Assembly: GCF_000011245.1 (NCBI RefSeq)
Contig: NC_004193.1
Span: 102,501-166,500 of the forward strand
Direction of reading: 5' to 3'
DNA: 64,000 bases
Source: Oceanobacillus iheyensis HTE831
Lineage (GTDB): Bacteria; Bacillota; Bacilli; Bacillales; Amphibacillaceae
Shown: one piece after another, positions 35,041 through 50,468 of the stretch
How positions within the stretch are numbered: position 1 is the first letter of the stretch
Layout of the letters: each line of letters starts with the position of its first letter
Notes under the pieces: model-generated
The model's database searches: none
The model's input: only the letters and a program-made list of their open reading frames with translations
Told to the model about the DNA's origin: nothing
Program-made: the position numbers and the translations under genes

Positions 35041-37119
35041 ATGGCTAGAGAGTTCTCCTTGGAAAAGACGCGTAATATTGGTATTATGGCCCACATTGAT
35101 GCGGGTAAAACAACCACTACTGAGCGTATTCTTTTCTATACAGGACGCATTCACAAAATTGGTGAAACTCACGAAGGTGCTTCTCAAATGGACTGGATGG
35201 AGCAAGAGCAAGAACGTGGTATTACAATCACTTCTGCTGCGACAACAGCTGCTTGGAGAGACCACCGTATTAACATCATCGATACTCCGGGACACGTAGA
35301 CTTCACTGTAGAAGTTGAGCGTTCCCTGCGTGTACTTGATGGTGCGGTGACTGTACTAGATGCACAATCTGGGGTGGAGCCACAAACTGAAACAGTATGG
35401 CGCCAAGCAACAACTTATGGTGTTCCACGTATCGTATTCATCAATAAAATGGATAAAACAGGTGCGGACTTCTTGTATTCTACAGGTACATTAAAAGAGC
35501 GCCTAGGTGCTAATGCACATCCGATTCAGATGCCAATTGGTGCTGAAGATGAGTTTCACGGAATCATTGACTTAATCACAATGGATGCTTACTTCTATTT
35601 AGATGATTTAGGTCAACGTTCCGAAACACGTGAAATTCCTGCTGAGTACAAAGACGAAGCAGAAGAGTTACGTGCAAGCTTAATCGAAGCTGTTGCAGAA
35701 ACTGACGAAGAACTTATGATGAAATATCTTGAAGGAGAAGAAATCTCCAACGATGAATTGAAAACTGCTATTCGTCAAGCAACTCTTAATGTTGATTTTT
35801 ATCCAGTACTTTGCGGTTCAGCATTTAAGAACAAAGGTGTTCAGTTAATGCTAGACGCAGTACTTGATTATCTACCTGCACCAACAGATGTACCTCCAAT
35901 CGAAGGTATCATCCCTGGTACAGAGGAAAAAGTAACTCGTCCATCTTCTGATGATGAGCCTTTCTCTGCATTAGCTTTCAAAGTAATGACAGACCCTTAT
36001 GTAGGTAAACTTACATTCTTCCGTGTGTACTCTGGAACATTAGATTCTGGTTCATACGTGAAAAACTCAGTAAAAGATAAGCGTGAGCGTGTAGGACGTA
36101 TTCTACAAATGCACGCTAACTCTCGAGAAGAAATCTCTAGAGCATATTCAGGTGAAATTGCTGCAGCAGTTGGTTTGAAAGATACTTCTACAGGGGATAC
36201 TCTTTGTGATGAGAAGAACCTTGTTATCTTAGAGTCTATGGACTTCCCAGAACCAGTTATCTCTGTTGCGATTGAACCAGAAACTAAAGCTGACCAAGAT
36301 AAAATGGCAATTGCTTTATCTAAGTTAGCTGAAGAGGATCCAACTTTCCGTACTGAAACTAACCCAGAAACTGGTCAAACAATTATCTCAGGTATGGGTG
36401 AACTTCACCTTGATATCATTGTTGACCGTTTGAAGCGTGAGTTTAAAGTAGGAGCTCAAGTAGGGGCACCTCAAGTTTCTTATCGTGAAACATTCCGTGG
36501 TTCTGCTGAAGTCGAAGGTAAATTCGTACGTCAGTCTGGTGGACGCGGACAATTCGGTCACGTTTGGGTTAAATTCGAACCAAACGAAGAAGGCGCTGGA
36601 TTTGAATTTGAAAACAAAATTGTTGGTGGTGTAGTTCCTCGTGAATACATTCCGGCAGTTCAACAAGGTATCCAAGAGTCTATGGAAAATGGGGTTCTTG
36701 CAGGATATCCGTTGATCGATATCAAAGCAACACTTTATGATGGTAGCTACCATGATGTCGACTCAAACGAGATGGCATTTAAAGTTGCAGCATCTATGGC
36801 GCTAAAAGCTGCTAAAAACAAATGTAAACCAGTTCTTCTTGAACCAATGATGAGAGTTGAAGTTGTTGTTCCTGAAGAATACATGGGAGACATTATGGGT
36901 GACGTAACATCCCGTCGTGGACGCGTAGAAGGTATGGAAGCACGCGGTACAGCACAAGTTGTTAAAGCGTTCGTACCACTTTCAGAAATGTTTGGTTATG
37001 CAACTGCCCTACGTTCGAACACACAAGGTCGCGGTGTTTACACAATGCACTTTGATCACTACGAAGAAACACCGAAAAGCATTACTGAAGAAATTATTAA
37101 GAAAAATGCTGGTGAATAA
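35041..37119 (+). CDS. fusA: Elongation factor G
   Basis: A 692-residue translocation GTPase. G1 [13 protein letters not shown]3 DTPGHVDF and G4 NKMDKTGAD are intact, and domains II-V are complete. ATG follows AGGAAGGAGAAG. Third gene of the str operon. Confidence 0.97.
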
Positions 37120-37228
37120 TTGATTTTTTTATCAATCTAAAGTATAACTTTTAGTAAAGGCTGAGAAATACAAATCTGTATTTCTTGCCACTAATACAAA
37201 TGGTATTTAATTAAAGGAGGAACTATAA

Positions 37229-38416
<1,188 letters not shown>

Positions 38417-38429
38417 GTAATTAAAATAA

Positions 38430-38464
38430 AAACAGACAATGGAATTCCATTGTCTGTTTCTTTA
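38430..38464 (+). terminator. str operon terminator
   Basis: A perfect palindromic stem, AAACAGACAATGG with its complement around AATT, followed by CTTTAT. The symmetrical flanks make it work in principle on both strands. Confidence 0.93.
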
Positions 38465-38649
38465 TGTGTGTTTTCTTTCCTAACCTATACGAATAATACT
38501 TACTGTTGTTTATATCTCATTATGAAAATATATGACTAAATAGAAATGGAAAACAAAAATTTATAAGTGTAGAAACTGACTTATGAATAAGTAAAATTTA
38601 AGAGGGAATTAAAGGGTTCGGCGTCCCAAATAAAATGCTTGATAACCTC

Positions 38650-38678
38650 TTGCATTTACTTATGAAACTATGTATAAT
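38650..38678 (+). promoter_or_regulatory. S10 operon promoter P1
   Basis: TTGCAT (38650-38655), 17-bp spacer, TATAAT (38673-38678). Confidence 0.82.
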
Positions 38679-38717
38679 ATAAAAATGTGCAAACTTATAG
38701 GTATTCATTTATTAAGC

Positions 38718-38746
38718 TTGCATTGATCAATAGTTTTTAGTATACT
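38718..38746 (+). promoter_or_regulatory. S10 operon promoter P2
   Basis: TTGCAT (38718-38723), 17-bp spacer, TATACT (38741-38746). It has the same -35 as P1, 68 bp downstream, so the superoperon has tandem promoters. Confidence 0.82.
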
Positions 38747-38767
38747 ATTAATGTTGGTCATTTGGTG

Positions 38768-39187
<420 letters not shown>

Positions 39188-39215
39188 TTCGTTCTTAATA
39201 TAGGAGGTGTAACGG

Positions 39216-39845
39216 ATGACGAAAGGAATCTTAGGTCGTAAAATCGGCATGACTCAGCTATTCTCTGATAATGGAGAGCTAATTCCAGTAACAGTAATTC
39301 AAGCTGAGCCAAATGTTGTATTGCAAAAGAAAACATTAGAAAATGATGGTTACGAAGCGTTACAAATCGGTTTTGCTGATAAAAAGGAATCACGTACTAA
39401 TAAAGCGGAAAAAGGTCATGCTGAGAAAGCAGGCACTGCCCCTAAGCGCTACGTTCGTGAAATCCGTGGCGCAGAGGTTAATAGCTTTGAAGTTGGGCAA
39501 GAGATCAAAGTCGACATCTTTGAGTCTGGAGAAAAAATCGATGTAACTGGTACATCTAAAGGGAAAGGTTTCCAGGGTGTAATTAAGCGTCATGGTCAAC
39601 AACGTGGACCAACTACACACGGTTCTCATTTCCATAGAGCTCCAGGTGCAATGGGTGTAATTGATCCAATGCGTGTATTCAAAGGTAAAAAACTACCAGG
39701 TCACATGGGTTCTGAACAAGTAACGATCCAAAACCTTGAAGTTGTAAGTGTAGATACGGATAAGAATCTACTACTAATTAAAGGTAACGTGCCTGGCGCG
39801 AAAAAATCTTACGTTAAAATCACAAGTGCAGTAAAAGGTAACTAA
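39216..39845 (+). CDS. rplC: 50S ribosomal protein L3
   Basis: A 209-residue early-assembly protein whose loop reaches the peptidyl-transferase centre. [10 protein letters not shown] at the start and the loop around [13 protein letters not shown] are conserved. ATG follows ATAGGAGGTG. Confidence 0.97.
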   Translation: MTKGILGRKIGMTQLFSDNGELIPVTVIQAEPNVVLQKKTLENDGYEALQIGFADKKESRTNKAEKGHAEKAGTAPKRYVREIRGAEVNSFEVGQEIKVDIFESGEKIDVTGTSKGKGFQGVIKRHGQQRGPTTHGSHFHRAPGAMGVIDPMRVFKGKKLPGHMGSEQVTIQNLEVVSVDTDKNLLLIKGNVPGAKKSYVKITSAVKGN

Positions 39846-39871
39846 TCACACAAACGAAGGGAGGATATGTC

Positions 39872-40495
39872 ATGCCTAAAGTAGCACTTTTAAAACAAGA
39901 CGGAAGCAATGTAGGAGACATCGAGTTAAACGATTCAGTATTCGGTATTGAACCAAACACTCATGTACTACATGAAGCAGTAGTTATGCAACGCGCATCA
40001 TTACGTCAAGGTACTCACGCTGTTAAAAACCGCTCTGAAGTACGCGGTGGCGGACGTAAACCATGGCGTCAAAAAGGAACTGGTCGTGCACGTCAAGGTT
40101 CAACTCGCTCACCACAATGGGTAGGCGGAGGAACTGTGTTTGGACCAACTCCACGTAGCTATAGCTACAAACTACCAAAGAAAGTACGTCGTTTAGCATT
40201 AAGATCTGCTTTATCTTCTAAAGTAAATGAAGAAAGTTTACTTGTTTTAGAGAACATCTCTATTGATGCTCCAAAAACAAAAGAAATCGTAAATATCTTG
40301 AAAGGTCTTCAAGTAGACGCGAAAGCACTTATCGTTCTTTCTGAGAAAGACGAAACTGTAATTCGCTCTGCTAACAACCTACAAAATGTTACAGTATTAA
40401 CTGTTGAAGAACTAAACATTCTTGACTTGCTTATGCATGACAAGCTGATCATCACAAAAGATGCAGCTGAAAAAGCAGGGGAGGTGCTCGCATAA
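39872..40495 (+). CDS. rplD: 50S ribosomal protein L4
   Basis: A 207-residue protein. Its extended loop, with [20 protein letters not shown], lines the exit tunnel; this is the macrolide-resistance region and looks wild type. Its stop overlaps the rplW start by one base. Confidence 0.97.
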
Positions 40496-40782
40496 TGAAA
40501 GATCTACGCGATGTAATTAAACGCCCTGTCATCACGGAACATTCCGCTGACTTAATGGCAGAGAAAAAATATACGTTTGAAGTATCTCCAAAAGCAAACA
40601 AAACTGAAATCAAAGATGCAGTAGAAACGATCTTTGGTGTTAAAGTTGAAAAAGTAAACACAATGAATCAAAAAGGTAAATTTAAGCGAATGGGCCGTTA
40701 CGGTGGATATCGTCCAAATCGCAAAAAAGCTGTAGTTCAACTAACAGCTGACAGCAAAGAATTAGATTTCTTTGAAGCTTAA
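40495..40782 (+). CDS. rplW: 50S ribosomal protein L23
   Basis: A 95-residue protein at the tunnel exit, the docking site of trigger factor and [11 protein letters not shown] and the positively charged loop [13 protein letters not shown] are typical. TAATG overlap with rplD indicates coupling. Confidence 0.97.
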
Positions 40783-40813
40783 AAATTATACACATTGAGA
40801 AGGAGGGACAACG

Positions 40814-41644
40814 ATGGCGATTAAAAAATTCAAACCAACCTCTAACGGTAGACGTAATATGTCTGTGTCAGATTTCGCAGAGATTACTACAGATACTCCA
40901 GAGAAATCCCTACTAAGCCCAATCAGAAAACGCGGCGGACGTAACAACCAAGGGAAATTAACGGTTCGTCATCAAGGCGGCGGTCATAAACGTCAATACC
41001 GTATCATCGATTTCAAACGTGATAAAGATGGTATACCAGGACGCGTTGCTACAATCGAATATGATCCAAATCGTTCAGCGAACATTGCTTTAGTTCACTA
41101 TGCTGACGGTGAAAAGCGTTATATCATTGCTCCTAAAGGAATTAAAGTAGGGCAAGAAATCGAGTCTGGCGAAAATGCTGATATTAAACTAGGAAATGCA
41201 TTACCACTTGGAAGCATCCCAGTAGGTACTGTTATCCATAATATCGAATTAAAACCAGGTCGTGGTGGACAGATTGCACGTTCTGCTGGTGCAGAAGCAC
41301 AGATCTTAGGACGTGAAGAAAAGTACACTCTTGTAAGACTTTCTTCAGGAGAAGTTCGTTTAATCTTAACTACTTGCCGTGCTACAATTGGCCAGGTTGG
41401 TAATATTGAACATGAACTAGTACGTGTAGGTAAAGCTGGACGCTCTCGTTGGAAAGGAATTCGTCCAACTGTACGTGGTTCTGTTATGAACCCTAACGAT
41501 CACCCACACGGTGGTGGTGAAGGACGTGCGCCAATCGGACGTAAATCACCAATGTCACCATGGGGCAAACCAACACTTGGTTACAAAACGCGTCAGCGTA
41601 ATAAACCATCTGATAAGTATATCGTTCGTAAACGTAAAAAATAA
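40814..41644 (+). CDS. rplB: 50S ribosomal protein L2
   Basis: A 276-residue protein needed for subunit joining and peptidyl transfer. The catalytic-centre region with [18 protein letters not shown] is intact. ATG follows AGAAGGAGGG. Confidence 0.97.
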   Translation: MAIKKFKPTSNGRRNMSVSDFAEITTDTPEKSLLSPIRKRGGRNNQGKLTVRHQGGGHKRQYRIIDFKRDKDGIPGRVATIEYDPNRSANIALVHYADGEKRYIIAPKGIKVGQEIESGENADIKLGNALPLGSIPVGTVIHNIELKPGRGGQIARSAGAEAQILGREEKYTLVRLSSGEVRLILTTCRATIGQVGNIEHELVRVGKAGRSRWKGIRPTVRGSVMNPNDHPHGGGEGRAPIGRKSPMSPWGKPTLGYKTRQRNKPSDKYIVRKRKK

Positions 41645-41702
41645 ACTAAAGTAACGGACGGGAAGAATTACCCGTCTCGAAACCCGGGAAGGAGGCTTAT
41701 CC

Positions 41703-41981
41703 ATGGGTCGTAGCTTGAAAAAAGGACCTTTCGCAGATGACCATTTGATGAAGAAAATTGAAGTGTTAAACACAGACGACAAGAAACAAGTTATAAAAAC
41801 ATGGTCTCGTCGCTCTACAATTTTCCCAACATTTGTAGGTCATACTGTTGCAGTTTATGATGGACGCAAACATGTGCCGGTTTATATTACAGAAGATATG
41901 GTCGGTCATAAATTAGGTGAATTCGCACCAACTCGTACGTACAGAGGACACGCTGGTGACGATAAGAAAACAAAACGCTAA
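41703..41981 (+). CDS. rpsS: 30S ribosomal protein S19
   Basis: A 92-residue head protein. [10 protein letters not shown], the [14 protein letters not shown] segment and the basic C-terminal tail are typical. ATG follows GGGAAGGAGG. Confidence 0.97.
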   Translation: MGRSLKKGPFADDHLMKKIEVLNTDDKKQVIKTWSRRSTIFPTFVGHTVAVYDGRKHVPVYITEDMVGHKLGEFAPTRTYRGHAGDDKKTKR

Positions 41982-41999
41982 TGAGAGGAGGTACTAGGC

Positions 42000-42341
42000 A
42001 TGCAAGCTAAAGCCGTTGCGAAATCAGTTCGTATTGCTCCTCGTAAGGTTCGTTTAGTAGTAGATCTAATTCGAGGAAAAGAGGTTGGCGAAGCAATCGC
42101 TATTTTAAATCATACACAGCGTGGAGCTTCTCCAGTCGTAGAAAAAGTATTAAAATCTGCAATCGCAAATGCAGAACACAACTATGAAATGGACGCAGAT
42201 AGTCTCGTCATTTCTGAAGCATTCGTAAATGAGGGTGCTACATTGAAACGTTTCCGTCCACGTGCTCAAGGACGCGCAAGCAGAATTAACAAGCGCACAA
42301 GCCACATTACAGTAGTGGTAACTGAAAAGAAGGAGGGATAG
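42000..42341 (+). CDS. rplV: 50S ribosomal protein L22
   Basis: A 113-residue tunnel protein. The hairpin loop around [20 protein letters not shown], where macrolide-resistance changes occur, is uninterrupted. ATG follows GAGAGGAGG. Confidence 0.97.
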   Translation: MQAKAVAKSVRIAPRKVRLVVDLIRGKEVGEAIAILNHTQRGASPVVEKVLKSAIANAEHNYEMDADSLVISEAFVNEGATLKRFRPRAQGRASRINKRTSHITVVVTEKKEG

Positions 42342-42344
42342 TCA

Positions 42345-42986
42345 GTGGGTCAAAAAATAAATCCAACGGGTCTTCGCGTAGGTATCATTAAAGACTGGGA
42401 GTCTAAATGGTATGCTGGTAAAGACTATGCAGACTTGCTACATGAAGATATTAAAATCAGAGAATATCTTGAAAATCGTTTAAGCACAGCTGCTGTTTCT
42501 TCTATTGAAATCGAGCGTGCTGCAAACCGTGTAAACATTACGATCCATACTGGTAAGCCAGGAATGGTAATCGGTAAAGGCGGTTCTGAAGTAGAAGCTT
42601 TACGTAAATCATTAAACAACTTGACTGGCAAACGAGTTCATATCAATATTGTTGAAATCAAAAAAGTTGATTTAGATGCAACATTGGTTGCTGACAGTAT
42701 TGCTCGTCAATTAGAAAATCGTATTTCATTCCGTCGTGCTCAAAAGCAAGCTATCCAACGTGCAATGCGTGGAGGAGCAAAAGGAATTAAAACACAAGTA
42801 TCCGGACGTCTTGGCGGTGCAGATATCGCTCGTGCGGAACATTACAGTGAAGGTACAGTGCCACTTCATACTTTACGTGCAGATATTGACTATGGTACAG
42901 CAGAAGCTGATACTACGTACGGTAAACTAGGCGTTAAAGTATGGATTTATCGTGGAGAAGTCCTTCCAACTAAAACTGATAAGTAA
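42345..42986 (+). CDS. rpsC: 30S ribosomal protein S3
   Basis: A 213-residue mRNA-entry protein. The KH domain (about 40-110) has [15 protein letters not shown], and the C-terminal domain ends [12 protein letters not shown]. It is a few residues shorter at the C-terminus than in B. subtilis. GTG start, three bases after rplV stops. Confidence 0.96.
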   Translation: MGQKINPTGLRVGIIKDWESKWYAGKDYADLLHEDIKIREYLENRLSTAAVSSIEIERAANRVNITIHTGKPGMVIGKGGSEVEALRKSLNNLTGKRVHINIVEIKKVDLDATLVADSIARQLENRISFRRAQKQAIQRAMRGGAKGIKTQVSGRLGGADIARAEHYSEGTVPLHTLRADIDYGTAEADTTYGKLGVKVWIYRGEVLPTKTDK

Positions 42987-43629
<643 letters not shown>

Positions 43630-43654
43630 TTCTACAGAGAGGAGGTTAGCCTCA

Positions 43655-43918
43655 ATGACTGAACGTAATGATCGTAAAGTTTATACTGGCCGTGTCGTTT
43701 CTGACAAAATGGATAAAACAATAACTGTTTTAGTTGAAACGTATAAATTCCATAAGTTGTATGGAAAACGTGTTAAGTATTCTAAAAAATTCAAGACACA
43801 TGATGAAAACAACGTTGCTAAAAATGGTGATGTAGTTCGTATCATGGAAACTCGTCCGTTATCAGCTACAAAACGTTTCCGTTTAGTAGAAGTTACGGAA
43901 GAAGCGGTAATTATATAA
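43655..43918 (+). CDS. rpsQ: 30S ribosomal protein S17
   Basis: An 87-residue OB-fold primary binder of 16S rRNA. The [14 protein letters not shown] and [13 protein letters not shown] segments are typical. ATG follows GAGAGGAGG. Confidence 0.97.
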   Translation: MTERNDRKVYTGRVVSDKMDKTITVLVETYKFHKLYGKRVKYSKKFKTHDENNVAKNGDVVRIMETRPLSATKRFRLVEVTEEAVII

Positions 43919-43922
43919 TTAA

Positions 43923-44330
<408 letters not shown>

Positions 44331-44364
44331 GAAAGAATTACCTTGTCAAGGAGGTGCGTAAAGC

Positions 44365-44676
44365 ATGCATGTAAAAAAAGGTGATAAAGTTAAAGTACTA
44401 TCCGGGAAAGACCGTGGTAAGGAAGGTACTGTATTAGAAGCATTTCCGAAGAATGAGCGCGTATTAGTAGAAGGTGTCAACATGGTTCAAAAACACGCGA
44501 AACCTTCTCAAGAAAATCCACAAGGTGGAATTCTTAACATCGAAGCTCCAATTCATGTTTCTAATGTATTACCAGTTGATCCGAAATCCGGTGAACCAAC
44601 TCGTGTTGGATACGAAGTGAAAGACGGCAAAAAAATCCGCATCGCTAAAAAATCCGGTGAAGCATTAGATAAATAA
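44365..44676 (+). CDS. rplX: 50S ribosomal protein L24
   Basis: A 103-residue KOW-domain assembly initiator. [18 protein letters not shown] is the KOW motif. ATG follows CAAGGAGGTG. Confidence 0.97.
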   Translation: MHVKKGDKVKVLSGKDRGKEGTVLEAFPKNERVLVEGVNMVQKHAKPSQENPQGGILNIEAPIHVSNVLPVDPKSGEPTRVGYEVKDGKKIRIAKKSGEALDK

Positions 44677-44702
44677 GTTGTCTGTGAAAGGAGGGCTACA
44701 CT

Positions 44703-45242
44703 ATGAACGAATTGAAACAGAAATATCAAGATGAAATCGTGTCATCTTTAATGGATAAATTTAATTACAATTCCGTAATGGAAGTACCAAAAGTCGAAAA
44801 AATCGTTATCAACATGGGTGTTGGTGATGCTGTTCAAAACTCTAAAGCATTAGATAGTGCTGTAGAAGAACTTTCTCTAATTTCTGGTCAAAAACCAATG
44901 ATCACTCGTGCGAAGAAGTCTATCGCTGGTTTCCGTCTACGTGAAGGAATGCCAATCGGTGCTAAAGTAACTCTTCGTGGTGAGCGTATGTATGAGTTCT
45001 TGCAAAAACTAGTTGCAGTTTCTCTACCACGTGTTCGTGACTTCCGAGGTATCTCTAAGAAGGCTTTCGATGGTCGTGGAAACTACACTCTAGGTGTGAA
45101 AGAACAATTGATTTTCCCAGAAATTAATTATGATAAGGTAAGCAAAATTCGTGGTATGGATATCGTTGTAGTAACAACTTCCAACACTGACGAAGAAGCT
45201 CGTGAACTTTTAGCTCAGCTAGGCATGCCTTTCCAAAAATAA
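44703..45242 (+). CDS. rplE: 50S ribosomal protein L5
   Basis: A 179-residue 5S rRNA-binding protein of the central protuberance. [20 protein letters not shown] and [18 protein letters not shown] are conserved. ATG follows AAAGGAGGG. Confidence 0.97.
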   Translation: MNELKQKYQDEIVSSLMDKFNYNSVMEVPKVEKIVINMGVGDAVQNSKALDSAVEELSLISGQKPMITRAKKSIAGFRLREGMPIGAKVTLRGERMYEFLQKLVAVSLPRVRDFRGISKKAFDGRGNYTLGVKEQLIFPEINYDKVSKIRGMDIVVVTTSNTDEEARELLAQLGMPFQK

Positions 45243-45247
45243 GCTAA

Positions 45248-45457
<210 letters not shown>

Positions 45458-45486
45458 ACCCCGATTCGGGAAGGAGGTAATTAGTA

Positions 45487-45885
45487 ATGGTTATGACAGA
45501 TCCAATTGCAGATATGCTTACTCGTATTCGTAATGCAAACATGGTAAAACATGAGAAGCTAGAGCTTCCTGCTTCAAATATAAAAAAAGAGATCGCCGAT
45601 ATCCTTAAGCGTGAAGGGTTTGTTAAAGATTACGAGCTAATCGAAGACAACAAACAAGGTGTATTGCGTATCTTCTTAAAATATAGCGCAAATGAAGACA
45701 AAGTAATTTCAGGTATCAAACGTATTAGTAAACCAGGTTTACGTGTTTATGCCAAAGCTGATGAAGTTCCACGTGTACTTAACGGCTTAGGTATTGCAAT
45801 CGTATCAACATCTAACGGTCTGCTTTCTGACAAAGAAGCACGCTCTCAAGCTGTTGGTGGCGAAGTACTAGCGTACGTTTGGTAA
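45487..45885 (+). CDS. rpsH: 30S ribosomal protein S8
   Basis: A 132-residue primary 16S binder and known feedback regulator of spc operons. It shows [16 protein letters not shown] and the C-terminal [20 protein letters not shown]. Two ATGs (45487 and 45493) are possible; the first is better spaced from AAGGAGG. Confidence 0.96.
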   Translation: MVMTDPIADMLTRIRNANMVKHEKLELPASNIKKEIADILKREGFVKDYELIEDNKQGVLRIFLKYSANEDKVISGIKRISKPGLRVYAKADEVPRVLNGLGIAIVSTSNGLLSDKEARSQAVGGEVLAYVW

Positions 45886-45916
45886 TCACTAATTTTTAAT
45901 TGAGGAGGTGCTAGGT

Positions 45917-46453
45917 ATGTCTCGTGTAGGATTGAAACCTGTAGAGATTCCTGAAGGTGTAGAGCTTAAACTCGACAACAACACGGTTACTGTTAAAGGA
46001 CCTAAAGGCGAATTAAGTAGAGAACTACATCCTGATATGAAAATCAATATTGAAGATAATGTACTAACAGTTGAACGTCCGAGTGATCATAAAGAACACC
46101 GTGCTTTACACGGTACAACTCGTAGCTTGATTAACAATATGGTAATTGGTGTAAGCAAAGGTTTTGAAAAATCATTGGAAATTATCGGTGTTGGTTACCG
46201 CGCGCAAAAGCAAGGTGACAAAACTGTAATTAATGCTGGTTATTCTCACCCTGTAGAACTTGAAGCAATCGACGGTATTGAAATCGAAGTTCCGAAAAAC
46301 ACACAAATTACTGTAAAAGGTATCGACAAAGAATTAGTAGGTGCAATTGCAGCGAACATTCGTGCAATCCGTCCACCAGAACCTTACAAAGGTAAAGGTA
46401 TTCGTTATACGGATGAATATGTACGTCGTAAAGAAGGTAAAACTGCTAAGTAA
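45917..46453 (+). CDS. rplF: 50S ribosomal protein L6
   Basis: A 178-residue protein near the factor-binding site. ATG 45917 gives [15 protein letters not shown]; the in-frame GTG at 45908 is part of the ribosome site GAGGAGGTG. The C-terminal [11 protein letters not shown] motif is intact. Confidence 0.96.
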
Positions 46454-46483
46454 GCTTAGTTAGGCGAGAAAGGAGTGACCGAG

Positions 46484-46843
46484 ATGATTACAAAACCTGA
46501 CAAAAATGTCATTCGTAAAAAACGTCATAATCGTGTACGTAGAACACTTTCAGGAACAGCTGAACGTCCTCGTTTGAATGTATACCGTTCTAATAAGAAC
46601 ATCTACGCTCAATTGATCGATGATAACGCTGGTGTTACTGTTGCAAGTGCTTCTACAGCTGATAAAGAGTTAGCTATCGGCGGAGGAAACGTTGAATCTG
46701 CTAAGCAAGTCGGCGCAGCGATTGCGAAACGTGCTATCGATAAAGGTTACAAATCAATTGTTTTTGATCGTGGAGGATATTTATATCACGGCCGCATCAA
46801 AGCATTGGCAGAGGCTGCCCGCGAGGAAGGTCTTGAATTTTAA
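46484..46843 (+). CDS. rplR: 50S ribosomal protein L18
   Basis: A 119-residue 5S rRNA-binding protein. ATG 46484 gives [19 protein letters not shown] with AAAGGAGTG upstream; a GTG at 46475 lies in that ribosome site. The [21 protein letters not shown] end is typical. Confidence 0.96.
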   Translation: MITKPDKNVIRKKRHNRVRRTLSGTAERPRLNVYRSNKNIYAQLIDDNAGVTVASASTADKELAIGGGNVESAKQVGAAIAKRAIDKGYKSIVFDRGGYLYHGRIKALAEAAREEGLEF

Positions 46844-46866
46844 AAGATAAAGGAGGTAACCATTGT

Positions 46867-47370
46867 ATGAACACTAACATTGATCCGAACAAATTAGATC
46901 TTGAAGAACGCGTTGTTACGGTAAACCGTGTCGCAAAGGTTGTTAAAGGTGGACGTCGCTTCCGCTTTGCAGCACTTGTTGTTGTTGGTGACAAAAACGG
47001 TCATGTAGGTTTTGGTACTGGTAAAGCACAAGAAGTACCTGAAGCTATTAAAAAAGCTGTAGATGATGCGAAGAAAAACTTAATCTCTGTACCAATCGTT
47101 GGTACTACAATTCCACATGAAATTCATGGACAGTTTGGTTCTGGTAACGTATTAATGAAACCAGCTGCAGAAGGTACTGGAGTTATCTCTGGTGGACCAG
47201 TTCGTGCAATCTTGGAATTAGCAGGTGTAGGTGATATCCTAACTAAATCATTAGGGTCTAACACACCAATCAATATGATCCGTGCTACTTTAAACGGATT
47301 AACAAACTTAAAAACAGCTGAAGACGTAGCGAAATTACGTGGAAAGTCTGTTGAAGAACTGTTAGGATAA
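46867..47370 (+). CDS. rpsE: 30S ribosomal protein S5
   Basis: A 167-residue decoding-fidelity protein. The dsRBD-like part has [20 protein letters not shown] (spectinomycin region, unaltered in pattern) and the C-terminal fold [19 protein letters not shown] follows AAAGGAGG. Confidence 0.97.
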   Translation: MNTNIDPNKLDLEERVVTVNRVAKVVKGGRRFRFAALVVVGDKNGHVGFGTGKAQEVPEAIKKAVDDAKKNLISVPIVGTTIPHEIHGQFGSGNVLMKPAAEGTGVISGGPVRAILELAGVGDILTKSLGSNTPINMIRATLNGLTNLKTAEDVAKLRGKSVEELLG

Positions 47371-47383
47371 GGAGGGAAACACT

Positions 47384-47566
47384 ATGTCTAAAAAATTGGA
47401 AATAACCCTCAATCGCAGTGTCATCGGTGGCACTGGTGTTCAAAAGAAGACAGTCGAAGCTTTAGGGTTAAAGAAAATTCGTCAATCCGTTGTACGTGAA
47501 GATACTCCAGCCGTTCGTGGTATGGTAAACAGAGTGTCCCACTTATTGACAGTTAAAGAAGTTTAA
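47384..47566 (+). CDS. rpmD: 50S ribosomal protein L30
   Basis: A 60-residue protein with [19 protein letters not shown] and [14 protein letters not shown], typical of short bacterial L30. ATG follows AAGGAGGG, 13 bases after rpsE. Confidence 0.97.
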   Translation: MSKKLEITLNRSVIGGTGVQKKTVEALGLKKIRQSVVREDTPAVRGMVNRVSHLLTVKEV

Positions 47567-47597
47567 TTAATCATTAGTGTAAAGAGGAGGTGCTCGC

Positions 47598-48038
47598 ATG
47601 AAACTTCATGAATTGAAGGCAGCAGAAGGAACTCGTAAAGAGAGAAATCGTGTTGGTCGAGGCATGTCTTCTGGTAACGGAAAAACTTCCGGCCGTGGAC
47701 ACAAAGGACAAAAAGCACGTTCAGGCGGCGGTGTACGTCCAGGATTCGAAGGTGGTCAAATGCCTTTATTCCAACGTCTACCTAAACGCGGATTCACCAA
47801 TGTGAATCGTAAAGAGTACGCAATTGTTAACCTTGATACGTTAAATCGTTTTGAGGAAGGCACTGAAATCACACCAGAGCTATTACTAGAAACAGGTGTC
47901 GTTAGTAAACTAAATGCTGGAATTAAGATTCTTGGTAAAGGTACTTTAGAAAAGAAACTAACAGTAAAAGCTCATAAGTTCTCCGCTTCTGCAAAAGAAG
48001 CGATTGAGACAGCGGGCGGTCAATCTGAGGTGATTTAA
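47598..48038 (+). CDS. rplO: 50S ribosomal protein L15
   Basis: A 146-residue protein. Its glycine/arginine-rich N-terminal extension ([19 protein letters not shown]) threads into 23S rRNA. ATG follows GAGGAGGTG. secY starts two bases after its stop. Confidence 0.97.
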   Translation: MKLHELKAAEGTRKERNRVGRGMSSGNGKTSGRGHKGQKARSGGGVRPGFEGGQMPLFQRLPKRGFTNVNRKEYAIVNLDTLNRFEEGTEITPELLLETGVVSKLNAGIKILGKGTLEKKLTVKAHKFSASAKEAIETAGGQSEVI

Positions 48039-48039
48039 T

Positions 48040-49332
48040 TTGTTTCGTACACTCTCCAATTTTATGCGCGTAGCTGATATTAGAAATAAGATCATTTTCA
48101 CATTATTAATGTTGATTGTATTCCGAATTGGTACATTTATTCCAGTGCCGTTCACGGATAAAGCTGCAATCGACTTTATGAACGAGCAAAATGTATTTGG
48201 CTTCTTAAACACATTTGGTGGTGGAGCCTTGCAAAACTTTTCTATCTTTGCGATGGGGATAATGCCTTATATTACAGCATCCATCATCATGCAGCTACTG
48301 CAAATGGATGTAGTACCTAAGTTTGCAGAATGGAAAAAACAAGGGGAAATGGGACGTAAGAAAATTGCTCAAGTAACTCGTTACGGGACAATTGTTCTTG
48401 CATTCGTTCAAGCAATTGCGATGTCAGTCGGCTTCAATGCGATGGCAGGCGGCATGTTGATTGCAGACCCTAATGTTATGAAGTTCTTAACGATCGCGAT
48501 CGTGCTAACTGGCGGTACGGCATTCCTTATGTGGATGGGTGAGCAAATTACAGCACATGGAGTGGGTAATGGTATATCTATCATTATCTTCGCTGGTATC
48601 GTAGCCGCTGTTCCTAACGGTGTTGGACAGTTATACTCCCAGTATTTCTCTAATCCTGGAAATGACTTGTTTATTAACATCGTTATTGTTGCGCTAATTG
48701 CTCTTGTAGCAGTTGCGGTAACTGTTGGGGTTATATTTGTAAACCAAGCATTGCGTAAGATTCCGGTTCAATATGCTAAAAAGCTAGTGAATCGTTCTCC
48801 AGTAGGTGGCCAATCTACTCACCTACCAATTAAGGTGAATGCTGCAGGGGTTATTCCAGTAATCTTTGCAATTGCATTTATGATGGCACCGACGACAATT
48901 GCTGGTTTCTTTGAAGGAAATCAAGTAGCAGATTTCATCACTAGAACATTTGATTATACTTCCCCTGTGGGAATGATCATCTATGTAGCGATGATAATTG
49001 CTTTCACATATTTCTATACATTTGTTCAGGTGAATCCAGAGCAAATGTCTGAGAATCTACAAAAACAAGGTGGATATATTCCAGGAATTCGTCCGGGTCA
49101 TAACACGGAAGAATACTTGACTCGCGTAATTAACAGATTAACTTTTGTTGGCGCACTGTTCTTAGCGGTTGTCTCTGTATTCCCGATGATCTTAGGTAGT
49201 CTTGCGAATCTACCTTCTGCAGTACAAATTGGCGGCACAAGCTTACTAATCGTTGTAGGTGTTGCATTACAGACAATGAAGCAATTAGAAGGACAGCTCG
49301 TGAAGCGTCACTACAAAGGATTCATTAAGTAA
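48040..49332 (+). CDS. secY: Preprotein translocase subunit SecY
   Basis: A 430-residue channel subunit with ten predicted membrane segments. The plug region near residues 60-70 (FGGGALQNFSIFAMGIMPYI) and the cytosolic loops used by SecA and ribosomes are intact. It starts with TTG, using GAGGTGA inside the rplO 3' end as its ribosome site, which couples the two genes. Confidence 0.97.
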   Translation: MFRTLSNFMRVADIRNKIIFTLLMLIVFRIGTFIPVPFTDKAAIDFMNEQNVFGFLNTFGGGALQNFSIFAMGIMPYITASIIMQLLQMDVVPKFAEWKKQGEMGRKKIAQVTRYGTIVLAFVQAIAMSVGFNAMAGGMLIADPNVMKFLTIAIVLTGGTAFLMWMGEQITAHGVGNGISIIIFAGIVAAVPNGVGQLYSQYFSNPGNDLFINIVIVALIALVAVAVTVGVIFVNQALRKIPVQYAKKLVNRSPVGGQSTHLPIKVNAAGVIPVIFAIAFMMAPTTIAGFFEGNQVADFITRTFDYTSPVGMIIYVAMIIAFTYFYTFVQVNPEQMSENLQKQGGYIPGIRPGHNTEEYLTRVINRLTFVGALFLAVVSVFPMILGSLANLPSAVQIGGTSLLIVVGVALQTMKQLEGQLVKRHYKGFIK

Positions 49333-49336
49333 TTAA

Positions 49337-50011
<675 letters not shown>

Positions 50012-50176
50012 TTCACTTATTTAGTAATATTCAGTTTAGATGCATTTCTAGTACTGAAAAGTTATAATGAAATAAGTAATGTGTATTGCTTTGGAAATAG
50101 TAACAGAAATGATTGGTTATTCAACCTTGATATAGATACTAACGATTGCCTAAGTGATGGTTAGCGCTGATATACG

Positions 50177-50468
50177 ATGACAAATCGATTCCGAGTAGGG
50201 TCAGTTTGTACGTATGAAGCAGGAACTGATTTTAGGTCAGCACACAATTCATTATATGAATGTGAACGACCGGTTTGTCCTGCTGCTGGCCGACGGGGAT
50301 AGCGTGAAGTCGATCGACCATATAAAGAAGATGGAGCAGCACAGAACTTTAAGTTCGTGTTCAAAAAAGGATAAAAAAAGACCAAGAGTTCGAGGCGGCG
50401 TAGCTTTGAGTAACGAAAAAGCAAGCCAACAAAGAATTTCGAAGTGTCATTTTTACCAGGCTTTTTGA
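50177..50468 (+). pseudogene. Decayed KOW-domain RNA-binding protein gene (YbzG/RplGB-like)
   Basis: Between adk and infA, pieces of one small KOW protein appear in different frames. From ATG 50177 the frame reads MTNRFRVGSVC. From 50199 another frame gives GQFVRMKQ, then GQHTI and NDRFVLLLADGDSVKSID, which match the family signature NDRFVLLADGD. A stop (TAG) and at least one frame change break it. In B. subtilis the intact gene lies between map and infA. Assignment rests on motif recall and position. Confidence 0.6.
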